Shown here piece by piece: positions 51,567 to 60,595 of a DNA stretch of 64,000 nt; within the stretch, counting starts at the first letter, position 1, and every line of letters starts with the position of its first letter. The notes below the pieces were generated by a model. The model was given only the letters and a program-made list of their open reading frames with translations. It was not told the DNA's origin and ran no database searches. This stretch comes from CAZECR01 sp964510495 (GTDB taxonomy: Bacteria; Patescibacteriota; Patescibacteriia; Magasanikbacterales; GWA2-37-8): positions 1 through 64,000 of the forward strand of contig CAZECR010000002.1 in assembly GCA_964510495.1 (NCBI GenBank), read 5' to 3'. The position numbers were made by a program, and so were the translations under genes.

Positions 51567-52640
51567 TTATGAATTCGTAGAATTAGCTTGGATTAAAGAT
51601 ATATAGTCACGAGCAAACGCAGCATTGTCTCGTTCAAATTGGTCGGCCGAAAAATACTTAACCCCCCTAAAATTTTGAACAAAAGTGCCGGGAAAACCAG
51701 ATTTGAAATGAGCGATCTGCAACTGCTTTTGATCGGGAAGAGAATCGTACTGGGCTGATGGCGTTGAAGGTTGTTCCATATCAACCAGACGAATGCCTTT
51801 ATTTTTATAATACTCGAGTGCTGAGTAAATGAGCGCGTGGTACAGGGGAAGCCGATCATATTCGGGATCATCAGCCGCCGAGCAGTACGCTGCCACATTG
51901 CCGTTATGCTCAAAATAGACATAGGCAATATCTTTTTCCTTATATTTAAGACCAAAGAGCGCCGCCTGTCCGTCGATCAATTTTTTAAACTGGAGGTCAA
52001 ATGTTTCTTTGGGCCTTGTTACCCTACCGGAACAACGTCGATGGAGTTCGCGATATTCTTCATGGCTCTCATAGGACGGATTACTACTATCGATCGTAAA
52101 AATTGAGTACGCAGCATCATTCAAAATCCTTTTTATATTACGCCTGTGATTTTCCCTGCACTGTTTATAAATATCGGGAACCGTCAAATCAACTACATAA
52201 TTCAGTATCGAGGTATCCAAATAACCATACTCTTGTAAAAAATTATAATTGAAGCGATCGGTCTCGAGTGGATCAACTTGAAATAGCATCTTATCGACAC
52301 GATGCTCCAGAGCGAGTTCGTCGATCAGTCTAAAAACATCCTTTTCAATAGCCTTATCGAGGATAAGGGGTGCGTCGACATAATCGCCAAGGCAGCTTAC
52401 CGCACATACTTCTGCACTTTTTTCAATGGGCAAAAACACTCCGGCTAACGGTTTATTATTAACCAAATACACAAAACTGGCGTTTACATAGTCCACGCCC
52501 TTTTCTTTCGCTGTCAAAGGATACGCCGCAAGGCTGGTCAGTAAATAACGCGGACTAGGCCTATACTGATTAAGTATTTCCTGCCAATATGTACTGAATA
52601 AATCTGGTCGATCCCTTTCTAAAATAAGCTGTATCGACAT
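51567..52640 (-). CDS. FemAB/GNAT-fold transferase
   Basis: 357 aa double-GNAT-like protein: CRENHRRNIKRIL (typical FemAB NxRRxI-type motif), LFGLKYKEKDIAYVYFEHNGNVAAYCSAADDPE and LPLYHALIYSALEYYKNKGIRLVDME. FemAB-type enzymes attach amino acids (or acyl groups) to peptidoglycan or sugars; here it likely adds an acyl or aminoacyl group to the glycan. First gene of the 25-gene operon. Confidence 0.72.
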   Translation of the reverse strand: MSIQLILERDRPDLFSTYWQEILNQYRPSPRYLLTSLAAYPLTAKEKGVDYVNASFVYLVNNKPLAGVFLPIEKSAEVCAVSCLGDYVDAPLILDKAIEKDVFRLIDELALEHRVDKMLFQVDPLETDRFNYNFLQEYGYLDTSILNYVVDLTVPDIYKQCRENHRRNIKRILNDAAYSIFTIDSSNPSYESHEEYRELHRRCSGRVTRPKETFDLQFKKLIDGQAALFGLKYKEKDIAYVYFEHNGNVAAYCSAADDPEYDRLPLYHALIYSALEYYKNKGIRLVDMEQPSTPSAQYDSLPDQKQLQIAHFKSGFPGTFVQNFRGVKYFSADQFERDNAAFARDYISLIQANSTNS

Positions 52641-52679
52641 GTGAATGGCACGTTATATTGCCATGGTAAAATCAAACAT

Positions 52680-52708
52680 AGCTTACCAATACATAGCTAT
52701 ACTGTCAA
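52680..52708 (-). promoter_or_regulatory. Promoter of the 25-gene NulO operon
   Basis: Minus strand TTGACA (52703-52708), 17-nt spacer, TAAGCT (52680-52685) with extended TGG. Confidence 0.7.
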
Positions 52709-52851
52709 CCTAATTCCCCTGTTTAAGTATGGCTTCAACCGACAACCGGTATGACGAACCCTTAGGGCCAGGGTAGCCTTGGAATAGGCCGAGCACATTT
52801 GCGGAAAATACACCTCTGACTTATCGAACAGTAAACTGACCTGACTGCAAG
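52709..52851. other. Spacer between divergent promoters
   Basis: About 143 bases between the NulO-operon and cysD promoters. No gene seen; room for shared regulator sites, but no clear dyad recognised. Confidence 0.5.
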
Positions 52852-52880
52852 TTGACCCTAATTTTGTTGTAGGATATACT
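52852..52880 (+). promoter_or_regulatory. Promoter of cysD-cysNC-cupin
   Basis: TTGACC (52852-52857), 17-nt spacer, TATACT (52875-52880). The transcript should start ~27 nt before the ATG. Confidence 0.8.
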
Positions 52881-52913
52881 AAAACAACTCAATTATAAAA
52901 ACTCTTCGTACGT

Positions 52914-53822
52914 ATGGTCGAAGCCTACAATCTCAATTATTTAAAGCAACTCGAAGCTGAAAGTATCCATATATTCCGGGAAATGGCCGCTGAATTTAAA
53001 AATCCGGTCATTTTGTATTCAATCGGAAAAGATTCAGCTACCCTGCTTCGCCTAGCCGAAAAAGCCTTCGCTCCTGGCAAGATCCCCTTTCCCCTTCTCC
53101 ATATTGATACCGGTTTTAAATTCAAGGAAATGATCGCCTTTCGCGATTATTATGTTAAAAAGATTGGCGCAAAATTACTGGTAGAGAAAAATGAATCCCC
53201 CGAAGCTCAGGCGCTTGGACCGGAAGAAGCTCGAACAGACATCTATATTTATCACAAAAAAACAAAACCGCTCTTAGACGCTATTAAACGAAATAACTTT
53301 GATGCCGCTGTTGGTGGTGCCCGTCGTGAAGAAGAAAAGTCCCGAGCTAAAGAGCGTGTTTTTTCCTTCCGCACAGAACTTGGCGGCTGGGATCCAAAAA
53401 ACCAACGTCCTGAACTTTGGTCGCTCTACAATACTCGAATCAAAGAAGGACAGAGTGTCCGTGTTTTCCCCCTCTCCAACTGGACCGAAGCTGACATCTG
53501 GGCCTATATTCTGATGGAAAAAATTGAAATCGTGCCCCTGTACTTTGCGGAAAAAAGAAAAGTATTTCAGCGCAACGGCATTTTACTTCGCGTGGACGAA
53601 TTTAACCAACCAAAAGAAGGTGAGGAGGTCATCGAAATGATGAGTCGCTACCGAACACTCGGCTGTTCGCCATCGACTGGAGCCGTAGCTTCTACCGCAA
53701 CCACTTTGGAAGAAATATTAGAGGAAGTGCTCGTGGCCCGTAAATCAGAACGTGAAAACCGAGCGATTGATTACACATCCGATTCTTCGATGGAACAAAA
53801 AAAGAAAGAAGGCTACTTTTAA
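52914..53822 (+). CDS. cysD: Sulfate adenylyltransferase subunit 2
   Basis: 302 aa, PP-loop subunit that makes APS from sulfate and ATP with CysN. LEAESIHIFREMAAEF, YSIGKDSATLLRLAEKAF (PP-loop), HIDTGFKFKEMI, VGGARREEEKSRAKERVFSFR and RYRTLGCSPSTGAV are CysD-specific and full length. cysNC follows after 3 bases. Confidence 0.95.
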   Translation: MVEAYNLNYLKQLEAESIHIFREMAAEFKNPVILYSIGKDSATLLRLAEKAFAPGKIPFPLLHIDTGFKFKEMIAFRDYYVKKIGAKLLVEKNESPEAQALGPEEARTDIYIYHKKTKPLLDAIKRNNFDAAVGGARREEEKSRAKERVFSFRTELGGWDPKNQRPELWSLYNTRIKEGQSVRVFPLSNWTEADIWAYILMEKIEIVPLYFAEKRKVFQRNGILLRVDEFNQPKEGEEVIEMMSRYRTLGCSPSTGAVASTATTLEEILEEVLVARKSERENRAIDYTSDSSMEQKKKEGYF

Positions 53823-53825
53823 TAT

Positions 53826-55661
53826 ATGAATGGAGCTGAAAAAAAATATAATCGAGATATCGAACTTTTAACCTTTGTAACAGCAGGCAGTGTTGATGAT
53901 GGAAAATCGACGCTTATTGGGCGGTTACTCTACGATTTAGACCAGATTTATGACGATCAGATCGAGGCTGTTAAAAAAGCGGACAAGGTAGAAGGCGAAA
54001 TGGACTTTTCGCTGTTTACCGACGGCTTATCAGCCGAACGAGAACAAAAAATCACTATCGATGTTGCCTATCGCTATTTTTCTACCAATAAAAGGCGATT
54101 CATTATTGCGGATGTACCCGGTCACGAACAATATACCCGCAATATGGCTACCGGCGCATCTAAAGCAGCGGCCGCGCTTATTTTGATTGATGCCAGAAAA
54201 GGTTTATTGCCCCAGACAAAACGTCATTTATTTATCGCCACGCTGTTTGGCATTCCCCATATTGCCATCATAATTAACAAGATGGACATGGTAGGTTACG
54301 ATGAGAATATTTTTGAGTCTATCAGACAAGAATGTATCGACTTTACTTCAAAATTACAAATGTACGACCTCCAATTTATCCCGGCCTCTTCGCTCAAAGG
54401 AGATATGATCGTGAGCCGCGGTGAAAACATGCCTTGGTATGGCGGCCGCACAGTCATGAACTACCTTGAAAACATTGAGATTGCGAGTGATAGGAATCTG
54501 ATTGATTTCCGCTTGCCGGTTCAGTACATAATTCGGCCCGACCAAGATTTTCGAGGGTATGCCGGAACAATCGAGGGAGGTACTATTTCCGTTGGCGAAA
54601 CCGTAAAAATACTACCTTCAAACCGGACAACAACAGTCAAAGAAATTTTTGTTGCTGGAGTAAAACGAGAATATGCATTTAATCCCGAAGCTGTTGTTGT
54701 AGCACTGAACGACGAACTGGATATCAGCCGGGGCGATATGATCGTACGGCCTAACAACCTGCCTGAAATTTCGAACCAGCTCGATGCCATGATTTGCTGG
54801 TTTAGCGAAACACCACTCCAAAAAGGTAAGCGATACCTACTAAAACACATGACGACTACGGTACCAGTCTTTGCTACTGATCTAAGGTATAAAATTGACA
54901 TCAAAACGCTCCACCGAGACAAAGGCACCGAGTTACAGTTTAATGATATTGGACGAGTCAGTTTAGAAACGCTCAAACCCTTATTTTTTGATTCGTATAC
55001 CCAGAATAAAAACACAGGATGCTTTATCATCATAGATGAAATGACCAACGACACTGTTGGAGCAGGTGTTATTAAAGAGAAAGTAGAGGCTGGAGAGAGC
55101 CAAGAAAAGCTTGCTGAAAACAGTGAAAAAACACAGAATATCGGCCACGTTCTATGGTTTACTGGGTTATCAGGCGCTGGCAAAAGTACTATCGCTGAAA
55201 AAGTAGCTACTGAACTAAAAAAACAAGGCGTGCCGTTTGAACATTTGGACGGCGACACAGTTAGAGAACTGTTAACAGCACATTTAGGTTTTAGCCATGA
55301 AGACAGAAAGAAAAATGTTGAAATTGTTGCTTTTGCAGCCAAACTTCTAGCCAAGCACGGCGTAATTGTTTTGGTCACGATGATTTCTCCTTATCAGGAA
55401 CAGCGAGAACAGTTGAAAAATAAGATCGGGAATTGCAGTGAAATTTTTGTTAATGCTCCGCTCGAAGTATGCGAAGCGCGCGACGTAAAGGGTTTGTATA
55501 AAAAGGCACGAGCCGGAATCCTGGAGATGTTCACCGGAATAGACCACCCATACGAAGCACCAAGTAATCCTGACCTAGAATTAAACACCGACCAAGAGTC
55601 TATCGAACAATCCGCAGCAAAGGTTTTGGAACATCTCAGAAGTAAATCAAAGTCTCATTAA
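53826..55661 (+). CDS. cysNC: Sulfate adenylyltransferase subunit 1 / APS kinase fusion
   Basis: 611 aa. Residues ~1-425 are the CysN GTPase: GSVDDGKST (21-29), DVPGHEQYTRNM, NKMDMVG, then EF-Tu-like beta domains. Residues ~440-611 are CysC: FTGLSGAGKST (~444-454), HLDGDTVRE, LGFSHEDRKKN. Together with CysD this turns sulfate into PAPS. No CysH-like reductase is in the window, so PAPS for sulfation is more likely than assimilation. Confidence 0.95.
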   Translation: MNGAEKKYNRDIELLTFVTAGSVDDGKSTLIGRLLYDLDQIYDDQIEAVKKADKVEGEMDFSLFTDGLSAEREQKITIDVAYRYFSTNKRRFIIADVPGHEQYTRNMATGASKAAAALILIDARKGLLPQTKRHLFIATLFGIPHIAIIINKMDMVGYDENIFESIRQECIDFTSKLQMYDLQFIPASSLKGDMIVSRGENMPWYGGRTVMNYLENIEIASDRNLIDFRLPVQYIIRPDQDFRGYAGTIEGGTISVGETVKILPSNRTTTVKEIFVAGVKREYAFNPEAVVVALNDELDISRGDMIVRPNNLPEISNQLDAMICWFSETPLQKGKRYLLKHMTTTVPVFATDLRYKIDIKTLHRDKGTELQFNDIGRVSLETLKPLFFDSYTQNKNTGCFIIIDEMTNDTVGAGVIKEKVEAGESQEKLAENSEKTQNIGHVLWFTGLSGAGKSTIAEKVATELKKQGVPFEHLDGDTVRELLTAHLGFSHEDRKKNVEIVAFAAKLLAKHGVIVLVTMISPYQEQREQLKNKIGNCSEIFVNAPLEVCEARDVKGLYKKARAGILEMFTGIDHPYEAPSNPDLELNTDQESIEQSAAKVLEHLRSKSKSH

Positions 55662-55666
55662 GCAAT

Positions 55667-56089
55667 ATGCAAGGCGTTACCGTACAGACGATGAATCCAA
55701 TTTCAACTTCTGCTAAAGGAGAAACTTTTGAGCTGTTTAAGGGTCTGCCCGGTCAACAGATCACTTTATATCACCGTAATAAGGGTGTTAGTTTTGGCAA
55801 CCATTTCCACAAAGGTGTTGACCAGGCCAAAGATCCAGAATACTTTTTTCTCATTTCCGGACAGGTCACAGCTTCATTTTATAACGGCTTAACCGGTGAA
55901 CGGGAGACTTTGGAGATCGGTCAGAGTGACCTGCTAACCATTAATAAAAATATTTACCACTCTCTTACTGCCCTTACCAAAGTGACTTTTATTGAATATC
56001 GCAGTCAGGTATTTGACGAAAAGAAAAATGATTGTTGGCCGCTCGAGGAGTACGAGGCATATTTAGAAACACTAAAAAAACAGAGATAA
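55667..56089 (+). CDS. Cupin-fold protein, sugar-pathway type
   Basis: 140 aa single beta-barrel: FELFKGLPGQQITLYHRNKG, GNHFHKGVDQAKDPEYFFLISGQVTASFYN (cupin motif 1 with His and Glu metal ligands) and NIYHSLTALTKVTFIEYRS (motif 2). Resembles capsular-polysaccharide cupins and WxcM/FdtA-like isomerases. Last gene of the PAPS operon, 5 bases after cysNC; its stop lies in the loop of the terminator. Reaction unknown; an isomerase, epimerase or sulfation helper are all possible. Confidence 0.75.
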   Translation: MQGVTVQTMNPISTSAKGETFELFKGLPGQQITLYHRNKGVSFGNHFHKGVDQAKDPEYFFLISGQVTASFYNGLTGERETLEIGQSDLLTINKNIYHSLTALTKVTFIEYRSQVFDEKKNDCWPLEEYEAYLETLKKQR

Positions 56090-56102
56090 CTCTGTTTTTT
56101 TT
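56074..56102. terminator. Bidirectional terminator overlapping the cupin stop codon
   Basis: 12-bp perfect stem (56074-56085 with 56090-56101), loop ATAA containing the TAA stop; A run before, T run after. Confidence 0.88.
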
Positions 56103-56161
56103 AACACTGCATAGGGAATTTACTCCTCAGCTTTTGATTGTACACTTTTTTCAATATTCAA

Positions 56162-56239
56162 TCCCCCTACTCGTTTCCTCAAGCTTATTTAAAAAAACGA
56201 GTAGTGGAGGGACTGAGGTCGCAACTGTCCGACCACTAC
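56162..56239 (-). terminator. Terminator region of the DUF2061-like gene, with a second inverted repeat
   Basis: On the minus strand GTAGTGG (56233-56239) pairs with CCACTAC (56201-56207), then TCG and a seven-T run (56191-56197). A further repeat, 56162-56176 with 56195-56212, reuses the same sequence, so two exclusive folds are possible. Confidence 0.6.
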
Positions 56240-56286
56240 GTAACAGCTAAAAAGTGAACATCCTCGGCCAGGCGATTACAGGGAGA

Positions 56287-56487
56287 TCATTTTCTACCCC
56301 ATTTCACCCTGCCCCAAAAGTACTCGTACAGATTGTGCACCACCAACTTGACACACACATCGATTGCTCCTGCACCCAAGGAGAAATCTAGACGTCGAGT
56401 TGCAGCAAACACAATAAGTGTGGTCATGAGGCTCCCAATGAACCTCCACAGGCTGGTTCGAATCAGTCTGCGCGTATGTGTTTCCAT
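56287..56487 (-). CDS. DUF2061-like small membrane protein
   Basis: 66 aa: RLIRTSLWRFIGSLMTTLIVF, a second hydrophobic segment (VKLVVHNLYEYFW) and the ending WGRVKWGRK match DUF2061, whose members are two-helix membrane proteins. I recall members lying next to cysC/cysD/cysN elsewhere, as here. Start 56487 set by SD GAGGG (56494-56498) 6 nt upstream. GC-richer than the neighbours, single gene, own promoter, leader hairpin and terminator, like the other orphan genes. Function unknown. Confidence 0.72.
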   Translation of the reverse strand: METHTRRLIRTSLWRFIGSLMTTLIVFAATRRLDFSLGAGAIDVCVKLVVHNLYEYFWGRVKWGRK

Positions 56488-56507
56488 GTTATGCCCTCTA
56501 TCATTTC

Positions 56508-56602
56508 TTGTTCGAGCATACGTACTTGTCATTTTTGACAAATGGCTAAGCTCGAACAAAAAATTCCACGACTACCTTAGCATCTTACAAGTAATCCGTC
56601 AA
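56508..56602 (-). promoter_or_regulatory. Promoter and nested leader hairpins of the DUF2061-like gene
   Basis: Minus strand TTGACG (56597-56602), 17-nt spacer, TAAGGT (56574-56579) with extended TGC. Starting ~8 nt after the predicted transcript start is a 10-bp stem (56550-56559 with 56508-56517) enclosing a perfect 6-bp hairpin (56526-56531 with 56536-56541). Confidence 0.65.
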
Positions 56603-56680
56603 TCATTCTGGCCCACAAAAACTATAAGAACAAAGGCGGAAGCATGAAATAAGGTCTAGGCACGCATCACATCTGCGAAC

Positions 56681-56710
56681 TTGCGCAGTACGACCCCATC
56701 TTGCTATACT
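56681..56710 (+). promoter_or_regulatory. Promoter of the KpsS-like/wecB operon
   Basis: TTGCGC (56681-56686), 18-nt spacer, TATACT (56705-56710) with extended TGC; 26 bases before the ATG. Confidence 0.65.
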
Positions 56711-56736
56711 GAGTCAGACTTAAGGCATGATTAATT

Positions 56737-58263
56737 ATGAACGCATTTAACGGTAAAAGAATTTTTATATTCCAACAGCGTGGTTGGGCCACCACGATTG
56801 GTCAATTTTTGGCTGAAAAACTGACTGCTGAAGGCGCGGAACTTGGCGCGCTCACACTAAAACGCACCACGCATGATTTTATCTTAAAACAAACCAAACC
56901 CGCGTACAGCTTAGTTATCAGCCATGATGATATCATGAGCGAACCGGAAAAATACCTTGATAATGACACCTTTACTCTAGCTGAAATTTGCCGAGAACTC
57001 GGAATTGACTCTATTTGGCCTATTGTCTACAGCCTTCGGAATCACGTTAAATCCTACAAAGATAAATATTACTACAGCTTTAAACAAAATGTTTCAGACG
57101 AAGCCATAATTGATTATGTTAAGGCTATCTATAAATGTATTCGCATCGTTTTTAAGGATTTTAAACCAGACCTGATTTTAACACCCAATTTTGTTGCGCT
57201 GCCGCATATTATGTTTAATTTGTATGCAAAAAAGCATGGCGTGCCAATGATTGGGGTAACTGACAGCAAGGTACAAGGCAACTATATTTTTACCTATGAC
57301 TATCAAGAGAGCACCGGGCCATTCCACGACCGCCTCGACGCCCTGAACCAAGGCTTACTACCACCCTCACCCAATCTTACGCGAGCCAAGATCTACATAC
57401 AGGAATTTCGAACAAATTTTAAAGCACCCGAAACCTCTAGGTATTTACCGCAAAAAACTTCTTTCTACCGTAGGCTGCGCCACGAGATTGCCCCCTATTA
57501 TTATTGCTTGCGTTGGTTTATTGACCCACAAATTAATGTACTCAAAAGTACCGGTATTACCGCTGATTATCGCCCGCCGCACATTATTCTGCGCGACCAC
57601 TACGCTCATGCCTACAACAAATACCGCGCGGAAAATTTTGGCTACTATCCACTTGAAAAAATTGGCCCAGCAATTTATTTTCCTCTTCAGTTCCAACCGG
57701 AATCCTCCATTGATGTTAGTGCGCCTTTTTTCAATAACCAAATGGAAACAGCCCGGCAGGTAGCAATGTCGATGCCTGATGATTATACACTCATCGTAAA
57801 AGAACACCCGGCCATGATTGGTTACAGGCCTGCTTCGTGCTTCGAAAAACTATCTCGAACGGTTAACGTAAAATTGGTCGATTACCGTATTCCTAGTCAA
57901 AAAATTCTGGAAAAAGCCGCTCTTGTTGTAAGCCCCAACAGCACGACCATTGCGGAAGCTGCATTTTTACATAAACCCGCTATCCAGCTCGGAAATATTG
58001 GCACGCTACTCAAACTGCCGAATGTTTTTCATCACACAAACTTTTCAACATTAGCCAGTGCTATCAAAACTGCTTTAGCCGCAGATCTACATACACCAGA
58101 ATACGAACGTCGTCTCGAGAATTATGTGACGAGCGCTTATGATGCTGGATTTAACTTTGATTACATCATGGCTTGGGAAACTGGTAAGAAAGATGATCTC
58201 GAAACACTGTGGGTACTCTATCGCAGTGAAATTGAACTCGCCTTCGGTATCTCAGTCATTTAA
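56737..58263 (+). CDS. Capsule polysaccharide synthesis/export-like protein (KpsS/LipB-type)
   Basis: 508 aa. Two Rossmann-like parts: RIFIFQQRGWATTIGQFLAEKL at the start, DLILTPNFVALPHIMFNLYAKKHGVPMIG, then IYFPLQFQPESSIDVSAPFF, VKEHPAMIG and LVVSPNSTTIAEAAFLHKPAIQLG. The last three resemble the CMP/Kdo-binding Capsule_synth domain. Likely a glycosyltransferase at the glycan-lipid linkage; distant, so class only. First gene of a five-gene operon. Confidence 0.72.
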   Translation: MNAFNGKRIFIFQQRGWATTIGQFLAEKLTAEGAELGALTLKRTTHDFILKQTKPAYSLVISHDDIMSEPEKYLDNDTFTLAEICRELGIDSIWPIVYSLRNHVKSYKDKYYYSFKQNVSDEAIIDYVKAIYKCIRIVFKDFKPDLILTPNFVALPHIMFNLYAKKHGVPMIGVTDSKVQGNYIFTYDYQESTGPFHDRLDALNQGLLPPSPNLTRAKIYIQEFRTNFKAPETSRYLPQKTSFYRRLRHEIAPYYYCLRWFIDPQINVLKSTGITADYRPPHIILRDHYAHAYNKYRAENFGYYPLEKIGPAIYFPLQFQPESSIDVSAPFFNNQMETARQVAMSMPDDYTLIVKEHPAMIGYRPASCFEKLSRTVNVKLVDYRIPSQKILEKAALVVSPNSTTIAEAAFLHKPAIQLGNIGTLLKLPNVFHHTNFSTLASAIKTALAADLHTPEYERRLENYVTSAYDAGFNFDYIMAWETGKKDDLETLWVLYRSEIELAFGISVI

Positions 58264-58268
58264 ATTAT

Positions 58269-59504
58269 ATGGTTTTCAACCGAGCCACTTATTTTACCAA
58301 ACTTGCTTTGCATTATACAGAGCGGCAATGGCAAAAATACTTGGCCAAAAATTTTGCACACCATCTGGAGCAACGAATCAATATTCCAACCAAACATGAT
58401 GCGCTCCGTGCAGCTATTGATTGGCTGTGTAACGCGCAAGACAACAATCGGGATGGTGGAATTAGTCGGGGCTTTAGTTTGGTATATGACCCTAAGTTTA
58501 ATAAGACTGGTTGGCAACCTTCTTATCCTGAAACAAGCGGTTATATCATTCCCACCTTACTCCGAGCGGCTCAATTTCTTAAAGAGCCAAATCTGATCGA
58601 ACGAACTAAAAAAATTGCTGCCTGGGAAATAAGTATTATGACTTCAGAAGGGGGAATTCCTGGCGGAAATATTGGAAAAGATCCGAAACCAGCCGTTTTT
58701 GACACGGGTCAAGTCATCCGAGGTTTTATTGCATTATTTGAAGAAACAAAAGATACGCTCTACTTAGATGCAGCAACGCGAGCAGCCAATTGGGTCTTAA
58801 AGAACGAATTTTCTAATACTGGACAATGGCTTGCACATAATGCCGACTCAGTAAACCCTACCACAACGGTCTATAATATATACGCCATAGTTCCAATTGT
58901 TTATTTGGGACAGCTTACACACAACACTCTTTTTATTGATCTCGGTAAAAGAGTTGCCGAGTTTACACTGAAACAACAGAATGCGGTTGGCTGGTTTAAA
59001 TATTGTGATTTTGAAGATAGAACGGATGCCTTACTCCATACGCTTGGGTATACCATCGATGGATTATGGGATATTGGAATACTGCTTAATGAAGAAAGAT
59101 ACCTCACCGCAGCTCGCCTATCCGTAGACAATCTGCTACGGCACCTAGACTCAAAGGGCTTGCCCAAAGGACGTTTTAATAATATTTGGCAAACCACAGT
59201 TGACACATATTGTTTAACAGGAATAGCTCAAATTGCTATTACAGCGATTAAAATTAGAAGTAGATACTCTGATCCCAGCTATACAGAATTTATTGAGCGT
59301 TCAATAGCTTTTCTTACGTCTAAGCAAAATATGACAGACCCCTCTTTTGGAGGTCTTGGAGCTCTATGGGGCAGCTGGCCAATAAACGGAGACTACCAAC
59401 CGTATCAGGCACTAAACTGGGCAGTGAAATATTTAACCGATCTCTTACTCATGCACCAACAAACATCGAGCACAGCTTCTTTATCTTCAACATTTTTATT
59501 ATGA
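58269..59504 (+). CDS. Alpha/alpha-toroid protein, possible carbohydrate-active enzyme
   Basis: 411 aa of regular helical hairpins: AIDWLCNAQDNNRDGGISRGFSL, YPETSGYIIPTLLRAAQFL, VFDTGQVIRGFIALFEET, HTLGYTIDGLWDIGILL, QTTVDTYCLTGIAQIAI. This (alpha/alpha)6-type barrel is shared by terpene cyclases and GH76/88/127-like and epimerase-like carbohydrate enzymes. No signal peptide. Acidic residues in the DTGQ and YTIDG segments could be catalytic. Reaction unknown. Ends in an ATGA overlap with the pyruvyltransferase gene. Confidence 0.6.
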   Translation: MVFNRATYFTKLALHYTERQWQKYLAKNFAHHLEQRINIPTKHDALRAAIDWLCNAQDNNRDGGISRGFSLVYDPKFNKTGWQPSYPETSGYIIPTLLRAAQFLKEPNLIERTKKIAAWEISIMTSEGGIPGGNIGKDPKPAVFDTGQVIRGFIALFEETKDTLYLDAATRAANWVLKNEFSNTGQWLAHNADSVNPTTTVYNIYAIVPIVYLGQLTHNTLFIDLGKRVAEFTLKQQNAVGWFKYCDFEDRTDALLHTLGYTIDGLWDIGILLNEERYLTAARLSVDNLLRHLDSKGLPKGRFNNIWQTTVDTYCLTGIAQIAITAIKIRSRYSDPSYTEFIERSIAFLTSKQNMTDPSFGGLGALWGSWPINGDYQPYQALNWAVKYLTDLLLMHQQTSSTASLSSTFLL

Positions 59505-60595
59505 AGATTGTTCACATCGCTTGGCTTGGCGCTCAAAATTATGGAGATGACTTAATGGCTGAAGCAGTTCAAAATTATTTGAATACTCATTTTCAGATAG
59601 AAAAATACACCATCTGGTCGCAGGCACACCCAACCATTCATAAGAAATACACTTGGATATATCCCCCACTCTTAGGAAACCGTTTTAAACCCACCTTTTT
59701 CGAAAATCGTGCGCTTAAAAAAGCAGATCTTCTCCTCGTAGGCGGAGGATCAGTACTTCATTCCAGCGCGAGCTCCCTCTGGAAAGAACGAGGGATAGCT
59801 TTTTTTAAGCAAAATACTTCTGGAGCAGCTCTTGGCATCAATGTATCAGTTGGACCGTTTAAAACTACGGCCGATGAAGCAGCTTGCAGTCGCGTACTTA
59901 AACTGCTTGACGCTTGCACATTTAGAGACAAGGCAAGCTTTGATTTTGCCTGCGCCCTCAATCTTCCTTATCAACCAGAATTAACATTTGATCTCGCCGC
60001 TTGCTATTTAGAAGACCAAAAAATTCTTCCACGCGAAAAGGTCGCTACCATAGGCACTATCGGCCTTACACTGCGGGAACCCGAACGAGCTGGGTATCAA
60101 GAAATATTTAATAACTATGTAGCACTTCTCAAACTCGTTTCAACAAAATACCCTTGCATACGACTCTTTTGTTTTTCGGGAGCACTTTCCAAGAATAATG
60201 AATTCGTTTTTTGTCAAAAACTATTAAACGCAGCTCAAATCAAAGCGCAAATCATTATCTATACCGGCAACGCACAGAGCTTTACTGAAGAGATCAAAAA
60301 ATGTGATTTCTTTATTTCAACTCGTTTACACGGACTGATTGTTCCTTATCTTCTAAATATTCCATTCATTAGCTTGGCACACAAATCTAGTTCTGATCAT
60401 AAAAAATTTGGTGATTTTAATGAATACATTCAACTTCCTAAAGACGTTCAATTCGAACAGGACAATTTTACTCCTTCAGAAATTATACAGCGCATAGTAC
60501 CCTATGAACTACCACACCAGACACCTTTTTTTGAATTAGCTAGAAAAAATTTTACAGTATTTAAAAAAAACCTCTATAAAGATCAACGCTTATGA
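59501..60595 (+). CDS. Polysaccharide pyruvyltransferase family protein
   Basis: 364 aa from ATG 59501 (ATGA overlap). IAWLGAQNYGDDLMAEAV, LLLVGGGSVLHSS, ALGINVSVGPFKT, CTFRDKASFDFA, FISTRLHGLIVPYLLNIPFISLAHKSS: the CsaB/PssM/WcaK pyruvyltransferase pattern including the His in RLHG. Adds ketal pyruvate to a sugar, giving negative charge. Confidence 0.87.
   Translation: MKIVHIAWLGAQNYGDDLMAEAVQNYLNTHFQIEKYTIWSQAHPTIHKKYTWIYPPLLGNRFKPTFFENRALKKADLLLVGGGSVLHSSASSLWKERGIAFFKQNTSGAALGINVSVGPFKTTADEAACSRVLKLLDACTFRDKASFDFACALNLPYQPELTFDLAACYLEDQKILPREKVATIGTIGLTLREPERAGYQEIFNNYVALLKLVSTKYPCIRLFCFSGALSKNNEFVFCQKLLNAAQIKAQIIIYTGNAQSFTEEIKKCDFFISTRLHGLIVPYLLNIPFISLAHKSSSDHKKFGDFNEYIQLPKDVQFEQDNFTPSEIIQRIVPYELPHQTPFFELARKNFTVFKKNLYKDQRL

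Noticed and set aside
54521..55378. 285-aa ORF on the minus strand
   Set aside because: Antisense to the clearly coding cysNC; Ser/Ile-rich composition with no motif.
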